Positions 25,680 through 35,209 of a DNA stretch of 53,577 bases are shown here, piece by piece. The stretch lies in NCBI GenBank assembly GCA_026989135.1, contig JALSJZ010000121.1:1-53577 (forward strand), given 5' to 3'. Numbering within the stretch: position 1 is the stretch's first letter; every line of letters starts with the position of its first letter. A program made the position numbers and the translations under genes. This stretch comes from Sedimenticola sp. (GTDB taxonomy: Bacteria; Pseudomonadota; Gammaproteobacteria; Chromatiales; Chromatiaceae). The notes beneath the pieces were generated by a model. The model had not been told where the DNA came from. It ran no database searches and saw only the letters and a program-made list of their open reading frames with translations.

Positions 25680-26620
25680 TTGGTTGGATTAAAGTTCAGA
25701 CTCAGATCACGAAACGCCTCAAAGCCAGCACCTTTTGGTACCGGGAGTGGGTCGGCTTTATACACCGCCCTCGCTACCGACCGGTCAAAGGCATCGCTCC
25801 CGCTACTGCGCGTAATACTCACCGAGACCACGCCACCACCCGGTATCAGGCGCACTCGCAACGTGCAGCTTAGCCCCTCACTCACCGTTGCTGGGCGCAG
25901 CCAGTTACGCTCTATCTTCTGTTTGATGGCAAAAATAAACCGGGTTCGCTCGGTGGCCATCCGCTCTGCCTCCAGCTCCGCCTGTAGCGCATCCTCCAGC
26001 GCTTTTTGCTCTGCGGCCAGGCGGGCTGCGGCCTCTGCGGCTTTGCGCTTTTTCTCTGCTGCGGCTTTTTTTCTGGCCTCTTCGGCTTTGCGCTTTTTCT
26101 CTGCTGCGGCTTTTTTTCTGGCCTCTTCGGCCTTGCGCTTTTTCTCGGCCTCGGCCTTTTTCTTGGCCGCTACGGCCTTGCGTCTCTTTTCCGCTTCAGC
26201 CTTTTTTCTGGCCTCTGCCCTCTTTTTCTCTGCCGCTGCCTTTCTCTTCTGCTCAGCTGCAACGCGCTTTTTAACCTCTGCCTGCTTTTTTGCCTCTGCC
26301 TTTGCCTTTTTCTCTTTGGCTTTGCGTTTTTTTTCTAATTCAGCCAGTCTCTTTTTCTCTTTTTCCTGTTTGCGTTTTATCTCTGCCAGGCGTCTCTTCT
26401 CCTTGGCTATTTTTTCAGTCTCTGCTTTTTTCAGCTTCTCAACCTCAGCGTCCACCCTGGATTGATCAATGATCTTTGCCTGAACGATATCAACATTTGA
26501 TTTGGGCGGGGTTGGCGTCTCCAGCCAGTCTGCACCGATAACCATGAATGCAATAACCGCAATATGCATCACCACTGAGATCGCCACTGCCATCGGGTTA
26601 CGCTTGATGATCTCCCGCAT
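25676..26620 (-). CDS. tolA: Tol-Pal inner-membrane protein TolA
   Basis: A 314-residue protein: one N-terminal membrane helix (~10-30), a long Lys/Glu/Ala-rich helical spacer (~55-215) and a C-terminal TolA/TonB-like domain (RFIFAIKQKIERNW; LRVRLIPGGGVVSVSITRSS). It spans the periplasm and couples TolQR energy to Pal. The spacer holds an exact 45-bp internal duplication. Confidence 0.95.
   Translation of the reverse strand: MREIIKRNPMAVAISVVMHIAVIAFMVIGADWLETPTPPKSNVDIVQAKIIDQSRVDAEVEKLKKAETEKIAKEKRRLAEIKRKQEKEKKRLAELEKKRKAKEKKAKAEAKKQAEVKKRVAAEQKRKAAAEKKRAEARKKAEAEKRRKAVAAKKKAEAEKKRKAEEARKKAAAEKKRKAEEARKKAAAEKKRKAAEAAARLAAEQKALEDALQAELEAERMATERTRFIFAIKQKIERNWLRPATVSEGLSCTLRVRLIPGGGVVSVSITRSSGSDAFDRSVARAVYKADPLPVPKGAGFEAFRDLSLNFNPTK
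26041..26130. repeat. Tandem 45-bp repeat inside tolA
   Basis: Two in-frame 45-bp units (26041-26085 and 26086-26130) encode the 15-residue unit KKRKAEEARKKAAAE in the helical spacer. A partial third copy follows. Such units can change spacer length by slippage. Confidence 0.8.
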
Positions 26621-26625
26621 GCAGG

Positions 26626-27048
<423 letters not shown>

Positions 27049-27065
27049 TAGCAAAGATGCCAAGG

Positions 27066-27087
27066 CGCAAGGGGCAAGGGGCAAGGA
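27066..27087. repeat. Short tandem heptamer between tolQ and tolR
   Basis: Three adjacent copies of a seven-base unit near GCAAGGG sit in the 84-bp gap between tolQ and tolR. Nothing else is recognisable in this gap. No function is assigned. Confidence 0.5.
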
Positions 27088-27132
27088 GGTACAGGCGTCC
27101 CTTGCATCCTGTCCTCTTTTTCTTGTATCTGA

Positions 27133-27807
27133 TTAAACATGCGCCTGACGCTGCAGCAGCGTGGTGAACTCATCCAGAAAATCCTGGTAGCGGTTGTTCA
27201 GCCGTTCCACATCATTGGCGTAACGGTTGTAGGCCACCACGGCCGGGATGGCCGCAAACAGCCCCATTGCGGTAGCGATCAGCGCCTCTGCAATACCGGG
27301 GGCGACCAGGGAGAGGGTCGCCTGTTTGACATTACCCAGCGCCTGAAATGAGTTCATGATGCCCCACACCGTTCCGAACAGCCCGACATAGGGGCTGGTG
27401 GAGCCGACGGTTGCCAGAAAGGAGAGGTGGGTTTCAAGTGAGTCCATCTCGCGGCTCAAGGCCACACGCATGGAGCGCTGGGCACCTTCGATAACCGCCA
27501 TGGGGTCGATCTCTGAGCTTTGCCGCAGACGGGCAAACTCTCTGAATCCGGCATGGAAGATGGAGGCCATCCCTTTGATGTTGTCGCTGTCCCGATCCAC
27601 CGCACGAAACAGATCGTTCAGATCCCCACCGGCCCAGAAGCGGCTCTCGAAATCATCCGCCGCCGTGCGTGCACGCTTCAATACCTTGGCACGGTCAATG
27701 ATCATGCTCCAGGAGATGATGGAGGCCAGGATCAGCGTCGCCATCACCAGCTGCACCAGCGGGCTGGCACTCAGTACCAGGGTAAGGAAAGAGAGATCGT
27801 TCGTCAT
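27133..27807 (-). CDS. tolQ: Tol-Pal proton channel protein TolQ
   Basis: A 224-residue MotA/TolQ/ExbB protein with three membrane helices; LATVGSTSPYVGLFGTVWGI and GIAEALIATAMGLFAAIPAV are the conserved second and third helices. It forms the energy-converting complex with TolR. It begins the tol genes, 9 nt after ybgC. Confidence 0.96.
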   Translation of the reverse strand: MTNDLSFLTLVLSASPLVQLVMATLILASIISWSMIIDRAKVLKRARTAADDFESRFWAGGDLNDLFRAVDRDSDNIKGMASIFHAGFREFARLRQSSEIDPMAVIEGAQRSMRVALSREMDSLETHLSFLATVGSTSPYVGLFGTVWGIMNSFQALGNVKQATLSLVAPGIAEALIATAMGLFAAIPAVVAYNRYANDVERLNNRYQDFLDEFTTLLQRQAHV

Positions 27808-27816
27808 AAACCCAGG

Positions 27817-28224
27817 TTACTCCACAGTCAATGCGGCCAATAATTTTGTTGGTAGCGGGTGGGGGCGAAAGCGAGCCGCATCCAGACAGACCACCTTCAC
27901 CTCGCCACGGCATAACAGCTGGCCGGTCTCTGCCAGGCGGATCTCCTGGGTGAAGGTGACGCTGACCTTGCCGTGTGATGTCACGCTGGCGCTCACGTTC
28001 AGCGCATCGTTGAAACGTGCCGGGCGCAGATAGTCCGCCTCCACACGTCGCACCGCAAACAGCACCCCCTCCTCATCAATCAACTGATCCTGTTCAAAAC
28101 CACAGTTGCGCAGCAGCTCGGTACGTGCACGCTCCATGAATTTGAGGTAGTTGGCATAATAGACCACGCCGCCAGAATCGGTATCCTCGTAGTAGACTCG
28201 CACCGGCCAGATAAATTCACTCAT
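27817..28224 (-). CDS. ybgC: Tol-Pal-associated acyl-CoA thioesterase YbgC
   Basis: A 135-residue hotdog-fold thioesterase: [20 protein letters not shown] carries the catalytic Asp, followed by [11 protein letters not shown]. YbgC hydrolyses short acyl-CoAs and is routinely first in tol operons. Its ATG overlaps the ruvB stop by four bases. Confidence 0.95.
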   Translation of the reverse strand: MSEFIWPVRVYYEDTDSGGVVYYANYLKFMERARTELLRNCGFEQDQLIDEEGVLFAVRRVEADYLRPARFNDALNVSASVTSHGKVSVTFTQEIRLAETGQLLCRGEVKVVCLDAARFRPHPLPTKLLAALTVE

Positions 28225-29261
28225 TGCTCAAATAGATCCTCTGTTTGAGGGGCGGCTTCAACCTCTGGCCTTGGGCGCAGCCCAAAGTGGTGGTAGGCCG
28301 CCTGGGTGGCCGTCCGGCCGCGCGGGGTACGCATCAGAAATCCCTGCTGAATCAGATAGGGTTCCAGCACATCCTCGATGGTGCCCCGCTCCTCTCCAAT
28401 CGCGGCAGCCAGGCTATCCACACCGACCGGGCCACCATCGAACCTGTGGATCACCGCCTCCAGCAGCTTGCGATCCATGATGTCAAAGCCGTTGTTATCG
28501 ACCTTGAGCATGGTCAGTGCCCGGTCTGCCACCGCGGCCGTGATACGCCCCTGCGCTTTTACCTGGGCATAATCCCTGACCCGGCGCAGCAGGCGGTTGG
28601 CGATACGCGGCGTACCCCGCGAGCGGCAGGCGATCTCCTGTGCGCCCTTTTTGTCTGACTCGATGTTGAGAATACCTGCTGAGCGCCCGACAATATGGGC
28701 CAGATCCGCAGTGGAGTAGAACTCCAGCCGCTGCACAATGCCAAAGCGATCGCGCAACGGTGAGGTCAGCAGCCCGGCACGGGTGGTGGCACCGATCAGC
28801 GTAAAGGGGGGGAGATCCAGCTTGATGGAGCGTGCGGCCGGCCCTTCGCCAATCATGATGTCCAGCTGGAAATCCTCCATGGCGGGGTAGAGCACCTCCT
28901 CCACCACCGGGCTGAGGCGGTGGATCTCATCCACAAACAGCACATCGTGCGGCTCCAGGTTGGTCAGCAGTGCGGCCAGGTCGCCCTGCTTCTCCAGCAC
29001 CGGGCCGGAGGTTTGACGCAGATTCACCCCCATCTCATTGGCGATGATATGCGCCAGTGTGGTCTTTCCCAGGCCGGGGGGGCCGAAGATCAGCAGATGA
29101 TCCAGCGACTCCTGCCGCGCCCGTGCGGCCTGGATAAAGATCTCCATCTGCTCACGCATGATCGGCTGCCCCACATAGTCGGCCAGCATTCTGGGGCGAA
29201 TGGTACGGTCTAACGCAACATCTTCAGATATGATTTCGGGGGTGATCAGACGATCAGACAT
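28221..29261 (-). CDS. ruvB: Holliday junction branch-migration ATPase RuvB
   Basis: A 346-residue AAA+ ATPase with Walker [12 protein letters not shown], Walker [10 protein letters not shown], sensor GATTRAG and a C-terminal winged helix ([16 protein letters not shown]). It drives branch migration with RuvA. It follows ruvA by 6 nt and is coupled to ybgC. Confidence 0.97.
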   Translation of the reverse strand: MSDRLITPEIISEDVALDRTIRPRMLADYVGQPIMREQMEIFIQAARARQESLDHLLIFGPPGLGKTTLAHIIANEMGVNLRQTSGPVLEKQGDLAALLTNLEPHDVLFVDEIHRLSPVVEEVLYPAMEDFQLDIMIGEGPAARSIKLDLPPFTLIGATTRAGLLTSPLRDRFGIVQRLEFYSTADLAHIVGRSAGILNIESDKKGAQEIACRSRGTPRIANRLLRRVRDYAQVKAQGRITAAVADRALTMLKVDNNGFDIMDRKLLEAVIHRFDGGPVGVDSLAAAIGEERGTIEDVLEPYLIQQGFLMRTPRGRTATQAAYHHFGLRPRPEVEAAPQTEDLFEQ

Positions 29262-29267
29262 GATGAA

Positions 29268-29879
29268 TTAGTTTGCCGCCGCTTTGAGCGCGGCTCGGAT
29301 AATCTCTTCACTGGATAGCCCTTCTGTGTTGACGCTTCGCACCATGCGGCTGGCCTCTTGCGGCTTGTAGCCCAGTGCGGCCAGGGCATCTGCGGCTTCA
29401 TTTGCAGGGTTAGTGGTGGCGGCAATAACTGGGCTGGAGCCGACATTCACGGATGCGATTGGCGCGACCATATCGAGCCTGTCCAGCCGATCCCGCATCT
29501 CGACGATCAGCCGCTCAGCGGTCTTTTTTCCGATGCCGGGCAGGCGGACCAGCGCGGCTGTGTCATCTGTCTGGATGGCCCGGGCAAACTCATCGGTGCT
29601 CATGCCGGAGAGTATCGCAAGCGCCACCTTGGCGCCCACCCCGCTCACCTTGAGCAGCGCTCGAAACATGCTGCGCTCCGAGTCACGGGCAAAGCCGTAG
29701 AGTACATGCGCATCATCACGAATTGCCAGATGGGTGAAGAGGGTGACCGGCTGGCCCGGCTCTGGCAGGTCATAGAAGGTTGACATCGGTGCATCCAACT
29801 CGTAGCCGATGCCATTGACATCCACCATCAAACGGGGTGCCTGTTTGTAGACGATCTCACCGCGCAGCCGACCGATCAT
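29268..29879 (-). CDS. ruvA: Holliday junction-binding protein RuvA
   Basis: A 203-residue protein with the N-terminal OB fold (MIGRLRGEIVYK), helix-hairpin-helix motifs (LLKVSGVGAKVALAILSGM; LVRLPGIGKKTAERLIVEM) and the C-terminal RuvB-binding domain. It tetramerises on Holliday junctions. It overlaps ruvC by four bases. Confidence 0.97.
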   Translation of the reverse strand: MIGRLRGEIVYKQAPRLMVDVNGIGYELDAPMSTFYDLPEPGQPVTLFTHLAIRDDAHVLYGFARDSERSMFRALLKVSGVGAKVALAILSGMSTDEFARAIQTDDTAALVRLPGIGKKTAERLIVEMRDRLDRLDMVAPIASVNVGSSPVIAATTNPANEAADALAALGYKPQEASRMVRSVNTEGLSSEEIIRAALKAAAN

Positions 29880-30385
29880 CGCCAGCCACCTGCACTGGCT
29901 CTGGCCAAGCGATTTAGAGTGGTATTCGTGTGGGCATGGCTCAAGGCAACGGCCAGCGCATCAGATTGATCGGTAGAGAGGTCGCAGGAGAGGTTGAGCA
30001 GTCGTTTAACCATGTGTTGCACCTGATCTTTATCTGCGGCACCGCTGCCGACAACGGCCTGTTTGATGGTGCGCGGGGCATACTCGCCAACCGGCAGATT
30101 TGCTGCCACCCCGGCACAGATCGCAGCCCCCCGCGCCTGCCCCAGCTTGAGTGCGGAGCTGGCATTTTTGGAGACAAAGACCTCTTCAATGGCCATCTCG
30201 ACAGGGCAATGGATCTTGATCAGCTCGGCAATCTCATGAAAGATAACGCCTAACCGCTGTGGCAGCTCATCCTGTTTCAAACGAATGCAGCCGCTGGCAA
30301 TGTGAATGCTGTGGCGGCCATCGCTGTCGATAACCCCGTAGCCGGTTATTCGAGAACCTGGGTCAATTCCTATGATACGGCGCAT
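29876..30385 (-). CDS. ruvC: Holliday junction resolvase RuvC
   Basis: A 169-residue endonuclease beginning MRRIIGIDPGSRITGYG with catalytic Asp7, then Glu in MAIEEVFVSKN and Asp residues in the C-terminal TDQSDALAVALSHAH. It cleaves Holliday junctions after RuvAB. It heads the ruvCAB-ybgC-tol run, with a long inverted repeat upstream. Confidence 0.97.
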   Translation of the reverse strand: MRRIIGIDPGSRITGYGVIDSDGRHSIHIASGCIRLKQDELPQRLGVIFHEIAELIKIHCPVEMAIEEVFVSKNASSALKLGQARGAAICAGVAANLPVGEYAPRTIKQAVVGSGAADKDQVQHMVKRLLNLSCDLSTDQSDALAVALSHAHTNTTLNRLARASAGGWR

Positions 30386-30439
30386 AATTGGGGTCTAAAA
30401 AACGTGGGGCTGTTTAGCATCCATCCAGAAGTCAATACA

Positions 30440-30507
30440 TTACCATGAAGAGCATGAAGCACATGAAGTTAACAGCTTGTTTATCTTCTTCATGCTCTTC
30501 ATGGTAA
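30440..30507. repeat. 20-bp perfect inverted repeat between yebC and ruvC
   Basis: The arms TTACCATGAAGAGCATGAAG (30440-30459) and its exact complement (30488-30507) surround a 28-nt loop that repeats part of the arm. There is no T-run in the minus-strand direction, so it is a weak candidate terminator and more likely a mobile palindromic repeat or mRNA-stabilising hairpin. Confidence 0.7.
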
Positions 30508-30530
30508 AAAACAGTTTTTCCGGGTAGACA

Positions 30531-31277
30531 CTAACCTAGCTCTTCCAGAATCTCATCCGGAATCTCGGCATTGGAGTAGACCTCCTGTACATCATCCAGA
30601 TCCTCCAGCGTGTCGATCATTCGCATCAGCTTCTCAGCACCCTCTCTATCCATCTCGGCCTTGGTGCTGGCATTGTAGGTGACCTCGGCATTCACCGCCT
30701 CAAGTCCGGCGCTCTCCATTGCTGCCTTGATGTCGGAGAAATCTTCCGGCGTGGTCAAGACATCGATGGAGCCATCCTCATGGGTGATGACATCTTCGGC
30801 ACCGGCCTCCAGCGCGACATCCATCACCGCATCTTCATCTGCACCGGGGGCGTAGCTGATGATCCCCTGCTTGCTGAAGAGGTAGGCCACTGAGCCGTCT
30901 GTACCCAGATTGCCACCGTGTTTGGAAAAGGCGTGTCGCACCTCAGAGGCGGTGCGGTTTTTGTTATCTGTCATGCAATCCACCATGATCGCGGTTCCGC
31001 CCGGCCCATAGCCTTCGTAACGGATCTCATCATAGTTTTCACCATCGGCAGCGCCTGCGCCGCGCTTAATCGCACGTTCGATGGTATCTTTAGGCATGTT
31101 GGCGCCAGTCCCTTTATCAATCGCCAGACGCAGACGCGGGTTGGAATCGGGGTCACCGCCCGCCTCACGCGCAGCCACCGTGATCTCACGGATCAGCTTG
31201 GTCCAGACCTTGGCGCGCTTCTGATCCTGAGCCGCCTTGCGATGCTTGATATTCGCCCACTTACTGTGTCCAGCCAT
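30531..31277 (-). CDS. yebC: YebC/PmpR-family protein
   Basis: A 248-residue protein starting [20 protein letters not shown] with the family signature [19 protein letters not shown]. YebC-type proteins have been called transcription regulators and, more recently, factors helping ribosomes through proline stretches. It commonly precedes ruvC, as here. Confidence 0.96.
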   Translation of the reverse strand: MAGHSKWANIKHRKAAQDQKRAKVWTKLIREITVAAREAGGDPDSNPRLRLAIDKGTGANMPKDTIERAIKRGAGAADGENYDEIRYEGYGPGGTAIMVDCMTDNKNRTASEVRHAFSKHGGNLGTDGSVAYLFSKQGIISYAPGADEDAVMDVALEAGAEDVITHEDGSIDVLTTPEDFSDIKAAMESAGLEAVNAEVTYNASTKAEMDREGAEKLMRMIDTLEDLDDVQEVYSNAEIPDEILEELG

Positions 31278-31439
31278 AACGCCCCTCTATTTATGGATGC
31301 CTCGAATTAATCGGTGAAGTCTACCACTCTGTAACCCAGTCAGAAACCTGCACAGGAGTGATGATGAAAACAGATCAGGGGCAACAGAAGATGGGCGGAA
31401 GGGGCACCAGCGGCCTCCTCCCTGGATAAAACAGCTGCG

Positions 31440-32204
31440 TTATTTATTGTGGCAGGTAGTACAAAGTGCGCTACCCGCCATTGTTTTACGCAAAAAGGGG
31501 ACGTTGGTAGGGTCATGTGGATTGTGGCAGCTGGGGCACTCCACCCGCCCCATAAATAGCTTCACATCACTCCACCCTCTTTGTGGATCAGGCGGGATAA
31601 AGAAATCAGGGTCTATGTCCGGGGTAGGGTAGCTTATAGAGATAGGGTGGTCATTTGTCAGATCAGGGCCGATCTCCCAGAATTCTGCAAGTTTGGACCA
31701 TAACTCATAAGGATGGCATGCGTTAGCGCACGGATAGGTGTCACCGCTTCTATTGGGATTATTCATGAGCGAATGCATATCTGCGGTGATTACAGCACCA
31801 TCCCCCTCATCTACCCACCCGATATTAAGAGCCGCATCATGACAGCTCAGACAGACCAAAGAGAGTGGGCTGGGCGTGGCATCGCAGCTGGTATTCATGG
31901 TGGCACTTGTATACATCGTAAACGCAGACATGGTGCTTATTTTTCTATTCCATAGCGGGGCTGGAGGGCGGGTAGCATGGTTTGAGTCAATAGCGCCATC
32001 ATTATCAAGATCCATGTTGGAGCCATGTGGAGTATGGCACTGAACACAGATTTCATCCGTTCCACTGCCTGTGGCATAACCCGCACTCAGGTCATGCTTT
32101 GATCCCACAATGGTGCCCGCAGCCCAGCCCATGCCTGGCGTAATAAGCATAAGGAACAGCATCATCTTCAGACAGCCACCAAATGGCTTACAATCTGTTG
32201 CCAC
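31440..32204 (-). CDS. Exported pentaheme c-type cytochrome
   Basis: A 254-residue protein with GTG start (AGAGGT five bases upstream) and a signal segment ending near GMGWAAG. The heme motifs are CVQCH (with a following TPHGSN), CLSCH, CANACH (CX3CH), CPSCH (with NPHDP) and CTTCH. The CxxCHxPH pattern resembles doubled-CXXCH-type cytochromes. It is ~12 kb from the main cytochrome cluster and has no obvious partner here. Electron carrier by inference. Confidence 0.85.
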   Translation of the reverse strand: MATDCKPFGGCLKMMLFLMLITPGMGWAAGTIVGSKHDLSAGYATGSGTDEICVQCHTPHGSNMDLDNDGAIDSNHATRPPAPLWNRKISTMSAFTMYTSATMNTSCDATPSPLSLVCLSCHDAALNIGWVDEGDGAVITADMHSLMNNPNRSGDTYPCANACHPYELWSKLAEFWEIGPDLTNDHPISISYPTPDIDPDFFIPPDPQRGWSDVKLFMGRVECPSCHNPHDPTNVPFLRKTMAGSALCTTCHNK

Positions 32205-32644
32205 AATCTACCTCTAAACAACCACCTGTAGTTGGTGGTATATCTATTGAAGAGTCTCCCCTGAAATCCCTTTTGTTATTTTAAATACTTGACCGAAGCA
32301 GTTGGGAGACAAGCCTGCCCAGTCAAGCCTCTCGGCAGGCTGCCAAGAAGAAATCACTAGCTTATCAATCAGTTGCTTGAAATAACCAGCCTATACCGCA
32401 CACAAGCATCATAAAGATTCTACGGTATCAAGTGATGTTTTTCTACAATACAGGCTCTAAGCAACCCCTATTTGGGAAGAAAACTATGGTTTGTCATCAT
32501 GCCTGCACCATCACACACCACATTACAGACGGCGCCAAAAAGAGGTTGAACCACTCAGGATAAGTCCAGAAAAGCTGGTAGAATATGCCCGCCTGACTCC
32601 CCGGCAGACCTACAGCTCCAACAGCACTAACCACACCATATCCC
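32205..32644. other. Intergenic region upstream of the pentaheme and radical SAM genes
   Basis: About 440 bp between divergent genes. A hairpin AGCCTGCC ... GGCAGGCT lies at ~32312-32341, and TCCCCTGAAATCCC near 32260 matches the core of the dispersed palindromic element. A 102-codon frame starting at 32491 overlaps the radical SAM gene and is not called. Confidence 0.5.
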
Positions 32645-33244
32645 GTGACACAGACCATCAGCTACTCGATAGAGGGATGCCTCTATCTCAGCATTACCAA
32701 CCGTTGCACACTGGTGTGCGACTTCTGCCCAAAAACCCTGGGGCACCCAGAGGTAAAGGGCTACGACCTCACCATGGAACAGCGCCCTTCTGTCGCTGAG
32801 ATCATTGAATCCATTGGCAGCCCTGCAGACTACCCCGAAATCATCTTCTGCGGATTTGGCGAACCTACTATACGCCTTAAGGTATTGATTGAGGTTGCAG
32901 AGTTTATTCAATCAAAGGGGGGGCGCGTCAGGGTAAATACCGATGGATTAGCCAATCTGGTTCACAAGCGGAATGTCTTGCCCGAATTAGGCCGCTGTGT
33001 AGATGCAATCTCTGTCTCAATGAATGCCCAAAACAAGCGCATCTACGATCAACATTGTCAGCCTGCACTGCCCAACTCCTATGCAAGCATGTTGGACTTT
33101 CTAAAGCAGGCCCCCCATTACATCAGTGATGTCACAGCCACTGCCCTCGATGGGCTTGACGGCGTGGATATCAAGGCGTGTGAGCAGCTGGCCGCACAAT
33201 GCGGCGTCAAGTTCCGCAAGCGCACACTGGGGCGCGTGGGCTGA
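32645..33244 (+). CDS. TatD-associated-type radical SAM protein
   Basis: A 199-residue small radical SAM protein. The cluster motif is RCTLVCDFCPKT (CX3CX2C), with the strongly conserved IIFCGFGEPTIRLKVL and RVRVNTDGLANL, then DAISVSMNAQNKRIYDQH. These fit the TIGR04038-like family linked to tatD genes. No tatD lies nearby, and no SPASM domain is visible. GTG start; the upstream frame closes at 32596. The reaction is unknown. Confidence 0.85.
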   Translation: MTQTISYSIEGCLYLSITNRCTLVCDFCPKTLGHPEVKGYDLTMEQRPSVAEIIESIGSPADYPEIIFCGFGEPTIRLKVLIEVAEFIQSKGGRVRVNTDGLANLVHKRNVLPELGRCVDAISVSMNAQNKRIYDQHCQPALPNSYASMLDFLKQAPHYISDVTATALDGLDGVDIKACEQLAAQCGVKFRKRTLGRVG

Positions 33245-33290
33245 CTCAGCAAGACTCAGCAACTGGGCCAATGGCTTGCCGCAATCTAAA

Positions 33291-33518
33291 TCAACAGGGA
33301 AAGTAGTAACACGAGCTATAATACTCAAACACAAAATAGCCGGAGATCGCAGGGCAATTTGTCGTGCCCTGCCCGCAGCCTGAAATCTCTGTTAGCGCAC
33401 CTGCACCGTCAGAGGCCTTATCAACCTTTTCTGAGACAACCCATTTTCCATCAATGTTGGCCTCCACCTTCACTACGTTCTGCTGACCATCCATCGTTAC
33501 TCTAAACTTTTCAGTCAT
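33291..33518 (-). CDS. Small Cys-containing hypothetical protein
   Basis: A 75-residue ORF with a good ribosome site (AGGTG eight bases before the ATG). The first ~45 residues look like a small beta-rich or leader-like segment (FRVTMDGQQNVVKVEANIDG). The last ~30 are rich in Gly, Tyr and Cys (ISGCGQGTTNCPAISG, YYSSCYYFPC). It converges on the radical SAM gene. A modified-peptide precursor is possible but unproven. No family recognised. Confidence 0.5.
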   Translation of the reverse strand: MTEKFRVTMDGQQNVVKVEANIDGKWVVSEKVDKASDGAGALTEISGCGQGTTNCPAISGYFVFEYYSSCYYFPC

Positions 33519-33546
33519 GTTAATCACACCTGCATCATTTTATTAA

Positions 33547-33741
33547 CTAAGAGAGAGAACAGCATCCCTTCTTGTTATTGACCTGCCTGATCCTCCCGTC
33601 AGACTGGCTTGCCTGGAACCAGCTATCGGCATACTGCCGACAACCTTGAGAAAACAAAGATGCCACTGGCTCTTGGCTCTTCTCCAGAGAGATGCATCCA
33701 CAACATCTTGGCAGGTGGTGATCCAGCTTATTAGCCCTCAT
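33547..33741 (-). CDS. Possible small Cys-rich ORF
   Basis: A 64-codon ORF with six Cys (RCCGCISL ... SQGC ... KKGCCSLS) just upstream of the 75-residue ORF, same strand, 28-nt gap. There is no good ribosome site near the ATG (GGAGG lies 22 bases away), so it may be non-coding. Confidence 0.3.
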   Translation of the reverse strand: MRANKLDHHLPRCCGCISLEKSQEPVASLFSQGCRQYADSWFQASQSDGRIRQVNNKKGCCSLS

Positions 33742-33815
33742 GCTTATCTATTCTCAGACCGCCTCCTGGTCTATTCTTAACAACAGACTGACTATCTTAT
33801 GCTTACAGGAATTTA

Positions 33816-34733
33816 ATGGCCGATACCACACCCACAAAAGAGCGTTGCAGCCGCCAGGACTTACTGCTGTTCCACATTGGAACCCGGCAGGCCTTTGCTA
33901 TTAACGTTTTAAAAATGAAAGAGATCATACCTTATGAGCCACTTAACAAGCTGCCTGGCTCTCATCCTGCGGTTATCGGCGTGGCTCGCCTGCGAGGACA
34001 CCCTTTGACCGTCATCGATCTCGCCTCTGCGGTTGGGATGCCCCCCATCAGCAACCATCCTGACCTGACCGCATACTCCATTATCATCTCTGAATTCAGT
34101 CGCACGCTACAGGGGTTTCTTGTCAGCAAGGTAGATCGCATTATTGCCCTGGAGTGGGAGGATATTCTGCCGCCTCCCAGTGCATCCGGTCATGCCACCT
34201 ACATCACCGGCATTGCGTACGTCGATGAGCAGCTGGTGGAGATCATAGATGTTGAACGTGCACTCAACTCAGTGGCACCCAACCAAACATCCGACAGCCC
34301 GGTGGTTGACGTGGATCAAAAGGTCACGCAGCAGTTACAGCAGAAGCTGGTGCTGGTGGTTGACGACTCCGGCCTGGCGCGCAAACAGGTTACACGCACG
34401 CTGGATCTGATGGGGCTTGATTATATAACGGCACTGGATGGCAAGGATGCGCTGCAAAAACTGGAGAGCCTCAAAGAGGAGGGGCGTAGCATTGATCTGG
34501 TTATCTCTGATATCGAGATGCCGGAGATGGATGGCTATACCCTGACCCGCGAGCTTAGAAAAGATAAGGCACTATCCTCTGCCTATATCCTGCTGCACAC
34601 CTCACTTTCAGGCACCGTCTGCAGTGAAAACGCACAGGCCAGTGGTGCCGATGCTGCGCTGACAAAATTCGTGCCGGAAGAGTTATCGGCAGCCGTGATG
34701 AAGGGGCTGGGGCTGGAGCCGCAACCCCGCTGA
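33816..34733 (+). CDS. cheV: Chemotaxis protein CheV (CheW-REC)
   Basis: A 305-residue protein with an N-terminal CheW domain (FAINVLKMKEIIPYEPLNKL; VIGVARLRGHPLTVIDLASA) and a C-terminal receiver domain (VLVVDDSGLARKQV, phospho-acceptor Asp in VISDIEMPEMDGYTL, Thr-Ser in LLHTSLSG). CheV couples receptors to CheA and is tuned by phosphorylation. It stands alone here, with a chemoreceptor ~14 kb downstream. Confidence 0.94.
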   Translation: MADTTPTKERCSRQDLLLFHIGTRQAFAINVLKMKEIIPYEPLNKLPGSHPAVIGVARLRGHPLTVIDLASAVGMPPISNHPDLTAYSIIISEFSRTLQGFLVSKVDRIIALEWEDILPPPSASGHATYITGIAYVDEQLVEIIDVERALNSVAPNQTSDSPVVDVDQKVTQQLQQKLVLVVDDSGLARKQVTRTLDLMGLDYITALDGKDALQKLESLKEEGRSIDLVISDIEMPEMDGYTLTRELRKDKALSSAYILLHTSLSGTVCSENAQASGADAALTKFVPEELSAAVMKGLGLEPQPR

Positions 34734-34737
34734 AAAA

Positions 34738-35124
34738 TCAGCCGCCAAGCTCCATAATCGCATCCATCTCCACCTCGGCGCCCTTGGGCAACGCGGCAAC
34801 ACCGATGGCCGCCCGCGCCGGGTATGGCTCTGAAAAGTAATCTGCCATCACCTGATTGACCACTGGGAAATGGGTGAGATCTGTCAAAAACACATTCAGC
34901 TTGGCCACATCAGCCAGCTCGCCCCCCGCCGCCCTTGCCACCGCCTGCAGGTTATCAAATACCTGCCGGATCTGTAGCTCAATATCACCCTCCACCATCT
35001 CCATGCTCTCTGGCAGCAGTGGAATCTGCCCGGAAAGATAGACCGTCGAGCCACTTTTAACCGCCTGGGAGTAGGTGCCGATTGCCTGCGGGGCCTGGTC
35101 GGTACGGATGATCTCTCTCGCCAT
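34738..35124 (-). CDS. ridA: RidA family reactive enamine/imine deaminase
   Basis: A 128-residue YjgF/RidA protein: [20 protein letters not shown], the conserved Arg-containing [20 protein letters not shown]. It hydrolyses reactive imines such as 2-aminoacrylate. It is placed after spoT as in many gammaproteobacteria, with a hairpin between them. Confidence 0.95.
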   Translation of the reverse strand: MAREIIRTDQAPQAIGTYSQAVKSGSTVYLSGQIPLLPESMEMVEGDIELQIRQVFDNLQAVARAAGGELADVAKLNVFLTDLTHFPVVNQVMADYFSEPYPARAAIGVAALPKGAEVEMDAIMELGG

Positions 35125-35158
35125 AACTGTTCTCCTGTTGTTCGAATGTAGAATTTAA

Positions 35159-35196
35159 CCTAAATCCTGCAAGTGATCGTGCTTGCAGGATTTAGG
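35159..35196 (-). terminator. Long-stem hairpin between spoT and ridA
   Basis: A perfect 15-bp stem CCTAAATCCTGCAAG / CTTGCAGGATTTAGG encloses an 8-nt loop. On the minus strand it is followed by TTAAATTC rather than a clear T-run, so it may terminate weakly or process the spoT-ridA transcript. Confidence 0.5.
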
Positions 35197-35209
35197 TTTA
35201 AGCCAGGCT

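Noticed and set aside
25680-26465. 261-codon plus-strand ORF
   Set aside because: Antisense to tolA; its Ser/Ala/Phe-rich product is the mirror of the Lys/Glu/Ala repeat codons.
27049-27084. N-terminal extension of TolR
   Set aside because: Reads through a heptamer repeat and is absent from TolR relatives; the start at 27048 fits the family.
31361-31429. Tiny ORF with a good ribosome site upstream of the pentaheme gene region
   Set aside because: Only about 20 codons with low-complexity Gly-rich content; not enough to support a gene.
32491-32799. 102-codon plus-strand ORF
   Set aside because: Overlaps the start of the well-supported radical SAM gene in another frame and has no recognisable motif.
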